Assembly (NCBI RefSeq): GCF_021602585.1
Contig: NZ_BQIP01000007.1
Location: 62,001 to 126,000 of the forward strand
Direction: 5' to 3'
Length of the DNA stretch: 64,000 nucleotides
Origin: Pseudomonas faucium
GTDB lineage: Bacteria > Pseudomonadota > Gammaproteobacteria > Pseudomonadales > Pseudomonadaceae
Position numbers and translations under genes: made by a program. The notes below the pieces were generated by a model. That model was not told the DNA's origin, ran no database searches, and saw nothing but the letters and a program-made list of their open reading frames with translations. Positions 1-8,409 of this stretch are shown in pieces; the first letter of the stretch is position 1, and every line of letters begins with the position of its first letter.

Positions 1-246
1 ATCGGTAGCGATCGGCTGCATGTCAGCGGCCTTGCTGATGACGATGTTATGGCCCATGACATTCTTCGGCAGGTTGCCGGAATGCTCCAGGTTCACGGTG
101 AATTGCTTGCAGCTCTTGTCGATGACGATTTCCTTGGTGTTGAAGGACATCTGGTCGGTCGAGTCGACAGTCACCGAACACTCGGCTGCGAAGACGGAAG
201 CGCTGGCGAGGGTCAGCAGGGATACCGCTACAGCTTTCGCAAACAT
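1..246 (-). CDS. azu: Azurin precursor (C-terminus outside the window)
   Basis: Periplasmic blue copper protein that shuttles single electrons between respiratory or denitrification components. Only the first 82 codons are present; the gene runs off the left edge. Visible are a signal peptide (about residues 1-20, ending VFA|AECSV), the AECSV start of mature azurin, the [11 protein letters not shown] strand, and [10 protein letters not shown] carrying the first copper-ligand His. The Cys-His-Met ligand loop lies outside the window. Trp after GHN in P. aeruginosa azurin is Ile here. Two ATGs are adjacent (249 and 246). The AAGGAG site is 7 nt before the second and 4 nt before the first, so 246 is chosen. 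A probable Anr site lies upstream. Confidence 0.93.
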   Translation of the reverse strand, partial: MFAKAVAVSLLTLASASVFAAECSVTVDSTDQMSFNTKEIVIDKSCKQFTVNLEHSGNLPKNVMGHNIVISKAADMQPIATD

Positions 247-309
247 CATGAATCTCCTTGGCAGGGTTTTTATCAATTGCGAGACTGCCTGAAACCGTTC
301 GTCCGCTGG

Positions 310-323
310 CTGATATGAATCAA
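310..323 (-). promoter_or_regulatory. Candidate Anr/FNR box upstream of azurin
   Basis: On the minus strand the sequence reads TTGATTCATATCAG, matching TTGAT-N4-ATCAA at 9 of 10 fixed positions. Its centre is about 70 nt upstream of the azurin start. Anr control of azurin is established in P. aeruginosa. No convincing -10 box was placed, so the transcription start is unknown. Confidence 0.6.
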
Positions 324-364
324 CAGTGGCGTCAAGTGGCCAGGCAGTAGAATTGTTCAATGGA

Positions 365-374
365 TTGTATACAA
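365..374. promoter_or_regulatory. Perfect palindrome TTGTATACAA, candidate operator
   Basis: A perfect 10-base palindrome lies in the azurin/LOG intergenic region, upstream of the small frame at 443 and the LOG gene at 597. Its form resembles operators of GntR/FadR-type repressors. No such regulator gene is nearby, so the assignment is inference. Confidence 0.35.
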
Positions 375-442
375 CCAATCTAAGAGCACATCATGCCCTT
401 TTACTAGACGATGGGACAACCTCTCATTTAGGAGCAACGCCC

Positions 443-532
443 ATGTCCTTGTCCAATTTCATGAACAGCCTGCTCGCAGCCTACGCCCACGGCGCCACCG
501 GCGCGAGCTGCGAATTCTCCCGCCCGGAGTGA
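443..532 (+). CDS. Possible 29-residue small protein upstream of the LOG gene
   Basis: A short frame begins MSLSNFMNSLL and ends CEFSRPE. An AGGAG ribosome-binding site lies 8 nt before the ATG (TTAGGAGCAACGCCC). It is downstream of the TTGTATACAA palindrome and 64 nt upstream of the LOG gene, so it could be a leader peptide or a small protein co-transcribed with it. I recognise no family. The rest of the 250-596 gap holds only the two candidate operators. Real translation is uncertain. Confidence 0.3.
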   Translation: MSLSNFMNSLLAAYAHGATGASCEFSRPE

Positions 533-596
533 ACGCGGCCTTGGAAGCGCCAGGCCTGCGCCGTACCCTGTCACGCAAAGTGACTGGAGATGAACA

Positions 597-1184
597 ATGC
601 CTGTACGTTCCGTTTGTGTGTTCTGCGGCGCCAGCATCGGTGCCAACCCTGCCTACCGCGAAGCTGCCGTTGCCCTTGGGCAGGCCATCGCCCGCCGCGG
701 CCTGACCCTGGTCTATGGCGGTGGCGCGGTGGGCCTGATGGGTACCGTGGCCGACGCCGCCATGGCCGCCGGTGGCGAGGTGATCGGCATCATTCCCGAA
801 AGCCTGATGAACGCCGAAATCGGCCACAAGGGCCTGACTCGCCTGGAAGTGGTCGACGGCATGCACGCGCGCAAGGCCCGCATGGCCGAGCTGAGCGACG
901 CCTTCATCGCCCTGCCGGGCGGGCTGGGCACGCTGGAAGAACTGTTCGAGGTGTGGACCTGGGGGCAACTGGGCTATCACGCCAAGCCTTTGGGGCTGCT
1001 CGATGTGAACGGGTTCTATGAAAAGCTTGGCGGGTTCCTCGACCATATCGTCGAAGAGGGATTCGTGCGGCCGCAACATCGGGCGATGTTGCTGCTGGAG
1101 CAGCAGGCGGATGCACTGCTGGATGGGATGAACGACTTTGTCTCGCCGGTGTTGCCAAAGTGGGTGGACAAGAAGCCTGATTGA
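597..1184 (+). CDS. LOG family protein (nucleoside 5'-monophosphate phosphoribohydrolase)
   Basis: Lysine-decarboxylase-like/LOG fold protein of 195 residues, the usual length. It has the Rossmann start VCVFCGAS, the [10 protein letters not shown] loop and the hallmark PGGLGTLEE (around residues 104-112), which binds the nucleotide phosphate and carries the catalytic Glu. Family members cleave the N-glycosidic bond of AMP or cytokinin nucleotides. Older annotations as lysine decarboxylase are wrong for this family. The ATG has GGAG about 10 nt upstream. It stands alone, facing a REP pair downstream. The physiological substrate in pseudomonads is not evident from the sequence. Confidence 0.9.
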   Translation: MPVRSVCVFCGASIGANPAYREAAVALGQAIARRGLTLVYGGGAVGLMGTVADAAMAAGGEVIGIIPESLMNAEIGHKGLTRLEVVDGMHARKARMAELSDAFIALPGGLGTLEELFEVWTWGQLGYHAKPLGLLDVNGFYEKLGGFLDHIVEEGFVRPQHRAMLLLEQQADALLDGMNDFVSPVLPKWVDKKPD

Positions 1185-1188
1185 TCGA

Positions 1189-1309
1189 GGGGCCGCTCTG
1201 CGGCCCAATCGCTGGCAAGCCAGCTCCCACAGAGATTGCACGGAACCTAAGGCCTGCGCTTTACCTGTGGGAGCTGGCTTGCCAGCGATTGGGCTGCAAA
1301 GCAGCCCCT
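1189..1309. repeat. REP doublet (GCTGGCAAGCCAGC variant), inverted pair
   Basis: Two inverted REP units around CAATCGCTGGCAAGCCAGCTCCCAC and its complement, each flanked by a GC-rich GGGGC...GCCCC hairpin, face each other across about 35 bases. They lie between the convergent LOG and ygiQ genes and may act as a shared transcription end or mRNA stabiliser. Confidence 0.9.
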
Positions 1310-1313
1310 GCAA

Positions 1314-3614
<2,301 letters not shown>

Positions 3615-3717
3615 GTCAGTGACCGGTTCTGGTGTGCAGGGAAATCGCGGGCGCGGAATATAGCACAAAATTTGACCAAATCCGACGGTGGTTGTCGGAT
3701 TCATTGTGTGCCTGATT

Positions 3718-3811
3718 GGGCCTCATCGCCGGCAAGCCGGCTCCCACAGGATCAGCACCGCTCTTGAGGAGGGTGGGGTACCTGTGGGAGCCGGCTTGCC
3801 GGCGATGGGGC
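3718..3811. repeat. REP doublet (GCCGGCAAGCCGGCTCCCAC family)
   Basis: Inverted pair of REP units, ATCGCCGGCAAGCCGGCTCC and its complement, separated by about 30 bases. It sits between the dnaB stop and the ygiQ leader, only a few bases after the dnaB stop codon. Confidence 0.93.
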
Positions 3812-3817
3812 GGCGAC

Positions 3818-5215
3818 TTACTCGTCGTCGTCGAAGTTGTACATGCCCGGCGCGAGGTTCTCGAAGCGGGTGTACTTGCCGATGAACGCCAGGCGCACGA
3901 AGCCGATGGGGCCGTTACGCTGCTTGCCGATGATGATTTCGGCAACGCCCTTGTGCTCGGTCTCCGGGTGGTACACCTCGTCGCGGTACACGAACATGAT
4001 CACGTCGGCGTCCTGCTCGATTGCACCCGATTCACGCAAGTCGGAGTTCACCGGGCGCTTGTTCGGGCGCTGTTCCAGGGAACGGTTGAGCTGCGACAGG
4101 GCGATGACCGGGCAGTTGAATTCCTTGGCCAGGGCCTTGAGCGAGCGGGAGATCTCGGAAATTTCGTTGGTGCGGTTGTCACCGGCAGAGCCCGGAATCT
4201 GCATGAGCTGCAGGTAGTCGACCATGATCATGGCGATTTCGCCGTGTTCACGCGCCAGGCGGCGGGTGCGCGCACGCATCTCCGAGGGGCTGATGCCGGC
4301 GGTGTCGTCGATGAACAGCTTGCGGTCGTTGAGCAGGTTGACCGCCGAGGTCAGGCGCGGCCAGTCATCGTCGTCCAACTGGCCGGAACGTACCTTGGTC
4401 TGGTCGATGCGGCCCAGCGAAGAGAGCATACGCATGATCAGCGATTCACCTGGCATCTCCAGGGAGAACACCAGCACGGCCTTGTCGGTGCGCAGTACGG
4501 CGTTCTCCACCAGGTTCATGGCGAAGGTGGTCTTGCCCATCGACGGACGGCCCGCAACGATGATCAGATCGGCGGCCTGCAGGCCGCTGGTCTTCTCGTC
4601 CAGGTCGGTGTAGCCGGTGGACACGCCGGTGATGTCGCTGTCGGAGTTGAACAGCGTGTCGATGCGATCGATGGCCTTGGTCAACAGCTCGTTGACGCCC
4701 ACCGGGCCGCCGGTCTTCGGCCGCGCCTCGGCGATCTGGAAGATCTGCCGCTCGGCGTCGTCGAGGATCTCTTCGGCGTTGCGCCCTTGCGGGTTGAAGG
4801 CGTTGTCGGCGATGTCGGTACTGATGCTGATCAGCTGGCGCAACGTGGCCCGCTCGCGAATGATCGCGGCGTAGGCCTTGATGTTGGCCACCGACGGCGT
4901 GTTCTTGGCCAGCTCTGCCAGGTAGGCCAGGCCGCCGACCTGGGTCGACAGGCCTTCCTTGTCCAGCTGCTCGTGCAGGGTGACCACGTCGAACGGCTGG
5001 TTGGCGTCCGCGAGCTTGTGCACGGCGCGGAAGATCAGGCGGTGGTCATGCCGGTAGAAGTCACCATCCGAGACCTGATCCAGCACCCGCTCCCAGGCGT
5101 TGTTGTCCAGCATCAGGCCACCGAGCACGGCCTGTTCGGCCTCGATGGAATGCGGCGGCACCTTCAGGGCAGCGGTTTGCAGGTCGAGTTGTTCGGGGTT
5201 GGTAATCTCGTTCAT
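3818..5215 (-). CDS. dnaB: Replicative DNA helicase DnaB
   Basis: Hexameric 5'-3' helicase of the replication fork, loaded at oriC and bound by primase. It is 465 residues, standard length. The N-terminal primase-interaction domain begins PPHSIEAEQAVLGGLMLDNN. The RecA-like domain has Walker A GRPSMGKTT near 222-230, Walker B-type IMVDYLQLM, and ALSQLNRSLEQRPNKRP further on. The ATG at 5215 matches the known Pseudomonas N-terminus MNEI.PEQ. No clear Shine-Dalgarno sequence precedes it. The frame extends 14 codons upstream into the terminator hairpin, which argues against a longer start. It is last in the rpsF-rpsR-rplI-dnaB cluster. Confidence 0.97.
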   Translation of the reverse strand: MNEITNPEQLDLQTAALKVPPHSIEAEQAVLGGLMLDNNAWERVLDQVSDGDFYRHDHRLIFRAVHKLADANQPFDVVTLHEQLDKEGLSTQVGGLAYLAELAKNTPSVANIKAYAAIIRERATLRQLISISTDIADNAFNPQGRNAEEILDDAERQIFQIAEARPKTGGPVGVNELLTKAIDRIDTLFNSDSDITGVSTGYTDLDEKTSGLQAADLIIVAGRPSMGKTTFAMNLVENAVLRTDKAVLVFSLEMPGESLIMRMLSSLGRIDQTKVRSGQLDDDDWPRLTSAVNLLNDRKLFIDDTAGISPSEMRARTRRLAREHGEIAMIMVDYLQLMQIPGSAGDNRTNEISEISRSLKALAKEFNCPVIALSQLNRSLEQRPNKRPVNSDLRESGAIEQDADVIMFVYRDEVYHPETEHKGVAEIIIGKQRNGPIGFVRLAFIGKYTRFENLAPGMYNFDDDE

Positions 5216-5240
5216 GGCCACGAAAGAATTCTGGAGGATG

Positions 5241-5283
5241 AAAAAGACAAAGGGCACGGCCTGTCGAAAACAGGACCGTGCCC
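5241..5283 (-). terminator. Rho-independent terminator between rplI and dnaB
   Basis: On the minus strand GGGCACGG-TCCTGT pairs with ACAGG-CCGTGCCC and is followed by TTTGTCTTTTT. It ends only 25 nt before the dnaB ATG. A second imperfect hairpin (GGCTA.CCC / GGG.TAGCC, 5294-5316) lies just upstream of it. Confidence 0.85.
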
Positions 5284-5328
5284 GATGTTAACCGGCTAAC
5301 CCGCGAGGGGCTAGCCAGTCAGCGCAGC

Positions 5329-5775
5329 TTAGGCAGCTACGACGACCACACGTACAGTGGCTTCAACGTCGCTGTGCAGGTGCACGGCTACGTCGTATTC
5401 GCCAACTTGACGGATGGTGCCGTTCGGCAGACGCACTTCAGCTTTGGCCACTTCAACGCCGGAGGCGGTCAGGGCGTCAGCGATGTCGTGGGTGCCGATC
5501 GAACCGAACAGCTTGCCTTCGTCGCCAGCGGTGGCAGTGATGGTCACTTCCAGCTCGGCCAGTTGGGCAGCGCGGCTTTCAGCCGAAGCTTTACGGTCAG
5601 CAGCTGCTTTTTCCAGCTCGGCGCGACGCTCTTCGAACGCAGCCAGGTTGGCGGCGTTGGCAACGGTGGCCTTGCCGAATGGCAGCAGGAAGTTACGGCC
5701 GTAACCAGCCTTAACCTTAACTTTGTCGCCCAGGTTGCCCAGGTTAGCGACTTTTTCCAGCAGGATCAGTTCCAT
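5329..5775 (-). CDS. rplI: 50S ribosomal protein L9
   Basis: Ribosomal large-subunit protein that binds 23S rRNA and protrudes from the L1 side. It is 148 residues with the L9 signature start [17 protein letters not shown], a long central Glu/Ala-rich helix (about 40-75), and a C-terminal RNA-binding domain ending [14 protein letters not shown] lies 9 nt upstream of the ATG. It follows the membrane-protein gene by 20 nt and precedes a terminator, so it is probably the last gene of the rpsF operon proper. Confidence 0.98.
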   Translation of the reverse strand: MELILLEKVANLGNLGDKVKVKAGYGRNFLLPFGKATVANAANLAAFEERRAELEKAAADRKASAESRAAQLAELEVTITATAGDEGKLFGSIGTHDIADALTASGVEVAKAEVRLPNGTIRQVGEYDVAVHLHSDVEATVRVVVVAA

Positions 5776-5795
5776 TTGGTAAAACCTCTTAACTT

Positions 5796-6659
5796 TTAAC
5801 CTTCACCGTTCGCGGAGTCTTTCCCCGGGGGGGACTTGCGACCGCGAAAATCAATCAGGCTGTCGACAATGGCCAGAACCATCAGTAACGGATAAATCAG
5901 CTGCATGATCAGCGGCAACGTCACGTACATGCCCACCAGCCAGAACCCGGCCAGTCGCCCCTGTGCCACCAGCCCGTGCATCAAGGCGATGCCGGCCAGG
6001 ACCAGTACCAGGCTCGATGCCGATGCCAGGATGATGAACTGCGGCCCGATGAACGGAGCCACCACCATCACTGCCACCAAGACCGCCATGGTCTGTTTCG
6101 GCAGCCTCAGCGCGCGAAATTCGCGGCCGAAGCCTCCAGGGTTGTACAACGCTGCCTGCCAATAGCGCGCCAGCACCAGGGCCAGCACACTGAACAATTG
6201 CACCGTCACTGCTGTGGAGGCGACCAGCACAGGGCGGATCAGCTCTCCGGAGAGTACCGGTTGCCCTTCGATCTTCGGCATGGCTTCGGCAAACGCCTTG
6301 GCCAGCACATCGAAGGTCTGGGCCAGCGCCAGGTCGAGCACGTGGCTGAAAACCACGGCGAACACGGCACTGACCACCAACACTCGGCTCCAGGGATGCT
6401 CGGCACGCAACATGGCGGCCAGGCTCAGGGCACCTGCGATCACCATGAAGGTGATGGGGTCGCCCATGTACCACACGGCCAGCCCGGCCAGCAGGCCGCC
6501 GGCGATGACCGTTGAAGCATCCTTGAACCCGCGCCGCAGCAGCACAAGGCTGCCGGCAGCGGCACTCAACCAGAACAGCAGCGGCAGTACCGCGCTGATG
6601 ACCACCACCAGGGTGGCCTGCACACGACCGCGCATGATGAAACTTGCTAACGCTCGCAT
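5796..6659 (-). CDS. Multi-pass membrane protein between rpsR and rplI (DUF2232/YybS-like by position)
   Basis: 287 residues, almost entirely hydrophobic, with about seven or eight predicted membrane segments and a basic/polar C-terminal tail ([17 protein letters not shown]). Pseudomonads carry such a gene inside the rpsF-rpsR-rplI operon. In Bacillus the membrane protein YybS (DUF2232) occupies a comparable position near rplI and the replicative helicase gene, which suggests the same family, but I recognise no diagnostic motif. Function is unknown. Co-transcription with three ribosomal protein genes is likely from the short spacing (33 and 20 nt). Confidence 0.8.
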   Translation of the reverse strand: MRALASFIMRGRVQATLVVVISAVLPLLFWLSAAAGSLVLLRRGFKDASTVIAGGLLAGLAVWYMGDPITFMVIAGALSLAAMLRAEHPWSRVLVVSAVFAVVFSHVLDLALAQTFDVLAKAFAEAMPKIEGQPVLSGELIRPVLVASTAVTVQLFSVLALVLARYWQAALYNPGGFGREFRALRLPKQTMAVLVAVMVVAPFIGPQFIILASASSLVLVLAGIALMHGLVAQGRLAGFWLVGMYVTLPLIMQLIYPLLMVLAIVDSLIDFRGRKSPPGKDSANGEG

Positions 6660-6692
6660 GCTAATCCCTTACTACTTGTCGACGACCCGGTC

Positions 6693-6923
6693 TCAGCGGC
6701 CGTGGCTGTCGGTGTAGGGCAGCAGGGCCAGGAAGCGGGCGCGCTTGATAGCGGTAGCCAGCTGACGCTGATAACGAGCTTTGGTACCGGTGATACGGCT
6801 TGGAACGATCTTGCCGGTTTCGGATACGTAAGCTTTCAGGGTGTTGAGATCTTTGAAGTCGATCTCTTTCACGTCTTCAGCAGTGAAGCGGCAGAATTTA
6901 CGACGACGGAAGAAACGTGCCAT
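6693..6923 (-). CDS. rpsR: 30S ribosomal protein S18
   Basis: Small-subunit protein of 76 residues that forms a heterodimer with S6 on the 30S platform. It has the characteristic basic start [17 protein letters not shown], the core [20 protein letters not shown] and [20 protein letters not shown]. It lies 28 nt after rpsF in the same operon, as expected for subunits made in equal amounts. Confidence 0.99.
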   Translation of the reverse strand: MARFFRRRKFCRFTAEDVKEIDFKDLNTLKAYVSETGKIVPSRITGTKARYQRQLATAIKRARFLALLPYTDSHGR

Positions 6924-6951
6924 TTAATAGGCTCCTCTAAAGGTCCGTGGA

Positions 6952-7377
6952 TTACTCGTCAGCGTTATCGCTGGAGTCGCTGTCATTGCTGTCGTCGCCT
7001 TCGGCGGAGTCAGCATGCTCAGGACGCTCGCGACGCTCACGGCGCTCGCTGCGGTTCTCTTCAGCCTTCAGCATCTCGGACTGGCCGGTAACGGCTTCGT
7101 CGCGACGGATGACCAGGTTACGGATAACGGCATCGTTGTAGCGGAAGTTGTCTTCCAGCTCGGCCAGGGCCTTGCCGGTGCACTCAACGTTCAGCATCAC
7201 GTAGTGAGCCTTGTGAACATTGTTGATTGCGTAGGCCAGTTGACGACGGCCCCAGTCTTCCAGGCGGTGGATTTTGCCGCCGTCTTCTTCGATCAGCTTG
7301 GTGTAACGCTCAACCATGCCGCCGACTTGCTCGCTCTGGTCCGGGTGAACCAGGAAGATGATTTCGTAATGACGCAT
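6952..7377 (-). CDS. rpsF: 30S ribosomal protein S6
   Basis: S6 binds the central domain of 16S rRNA together with S18. The start [18 protein letters not shown] and the core [19 protein letters not shown] are diagnostic. At 141 residues it is near the E. coli length, with an acidic low-complexity C-terminal tail ([19 protein letters not shown]). In E. coli the S6 tail receives added glutamates; here the end is ..NADE, so that is uncertain. AAGGAG lies 5 nt upstream of the ATG. A roughly 115-nt leader separates it from the predicted promoter. Confidence 0.98.
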   Translation of the reverse strand: MRHYEIIFLVHPDQSEQVGGMVERYTKLIEEDGGKIHRLEDWGRRQLAYAINNVHKAHYVMLNVECTGKALAELEDNFRYNDAVIRNLVIRRDEAVTGQSEMLKAEENRSERRERRERPEHADSAEGDDSNDSDSSDNADE

Positions 7378-7498
7378 GAATGCTCCTTACGGGTTAGTAG
7401 TCTGCCAGGATATCTAGTCAGACAAGGAGTGAATGACACTGTGTGTCTTGCCATGGAGGGGAGGCACATGCGCGCCTGCCAGCTCGGCAAGGGGCGCA

Positions 7499-7527
7499 AT
7501 TGTAGAGAAGGCGGGGCACACAAGCAA
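7499..7527 (-). promoter_or_regulatory. Sigma-70 promoter of the rpsF operon
   Basis: On the minus strand a TTGCTT -35 box, exactly 17 bases, and a TACAAT -10 box. The predicted start near 7492 gives a leader of about 115 nt before rpsF. The leader contains a GTCTG/CAGAC hairpin and could carry the S6:S18 autoregulatory site known in other bacteria; I could not match that motif reliably. Confidence 0.7.
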
Positions 7528-7575
7528 GGTGATTGGCGATTATTTGAACAGCCGGAAACACTTTCTCAGCTTAAA

Positions 7576-7656
7576 GGGCCCTATCGCCGGCAAGCCGGCT
7601 CCCACAGGATCAGCCAAACCATTCACTGTGGGAGCCGGCTTGCCGGCGATAGAGCC
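7576..7656. repeat. REP doublet (GCCGGCAAGCCGGCTCCCAC family)
   Basis: Inverted pair of REP units, separated by about 20 bases, placed a few bases downstream of the rlmB stop codon and upstream of the rpsF promoter. It marks the boundary between the two transcription units. Confidence 0.93.
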
Positions 7657-7662
7657 ATGGGG

Positions 7663-8409
7663 TCAGCGCTTGGCCTGGCGCTGACGCACGGCCTCGAACA
7701 GGCACACCCCGGTGGCCACCGAAACGTTCAGGCTGCTGACGCTACCGCCCATCGGCAACTTCACCAGGAAATCGCAGTGCTCGCGGGTCAGGCGGCGCAT
7801 GCCCTTGCCTTCGGCGCCCATGATCATCACCAGAGGCCCGGTCAGGTCCTGCTGATAGATCTCCTGTTCCGCCTCGCCCGCGGTGCCGACCACCCACAGG
7901 CCGCGCTGCTGGAGCTTTTCCAGGGTACGCGCGAGGTTGGTCACGGCCACCAGCGGAATCACCTCCGCAGCGCCGCAGGCAACCTTACGCACCACCGGCG
8001 TCAGGGTCGCCGACTTGTCCTTGGGCACCACCACCGCCGTGGCACCGGCCGCATCGGCCGTGCGCAGGCAGGCGCCGAGGTTGTGCGGGTCGGTGACACC
8101 GTCCAGCACCAGGATCAGCGGCGGGGTTTCGGTGCGCTCGAGCAATTCCTCGAGCATCAGCTCGCCCCATACCTGGCTCGGGCTGACCTCGGCCACCACG
8201 CCCTGGTGCACGCCCTCGACCCAGGCATCCAGCTCACGGCGCTCGGCCTGGCCGACCGCAACGCGGTTTTCGGCGGCCAGCGCCAGCAACGCCTGGATGC
8301 GCGGCTCGCTGCGCCCTTCCGACAGCCAGATCTGCTTGACCCGCTTCGGATGGTGCTGCAGCAGCGCCTGCACGGCGTGCACGCCGTAGATCTTTTCCAG
8401 CTGACTCAT
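7663..8409 (-). CDS. rlmB: 23S rRNA (guanosine-2'-O-)-methyltransferase RlmB
   Basis: SpoU-class (SPOUT) methyltransferase that modifies G2251 of 23S rRNA using SAM. It is 248 residues, normal length. The N-terminal substrate-binding domain begins EKIYGVHAVQALLQHHP. The catalytic SPOUT domain shows LDGVTDPHNLGACLRTADA (motif 1), MIMGAEGKGMRRL (motif 2) and LPMGGSVSSLNVSVATGV (motif 3), which form the SAM-binding knot. The ATG overlaps the rnr stop by 4 nt (ATGA), so it is translationally coupled to rnr, a common arrangement in gammaproteobacteria. Confidence 0.97.
   Translation of the reverse strand: MSQLEKIYGVHAVQALLQHHPKRVKQIWLSEGRSEPRIQALLALAAENRVAVGQAERRELDAWVEGVHQGVVAEVSPSQVWGELMLEELLERTETPPLILVLDGVTDPHNLGACLRTADAAGATAVVVPKDKSATLTPVVRKVACGAAEVIPLVAVTNLARTLEKLQQRGLWVVGTAGEAEQEIYQQDLTGPLVMIMGAEGKGMRRLTREHCDFLVKLPMGGSVSSLNVSVATGVCLFEAVRQRQAKR

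Noticed and set aside
326-442. The upstream part of the open frame that contains the 29-codon candidate
   Set aside because: It has no ribosome-binding site near its own start and crosses the TTGTATACAA palindrome; only the part from the ATG at 443 has translational support.
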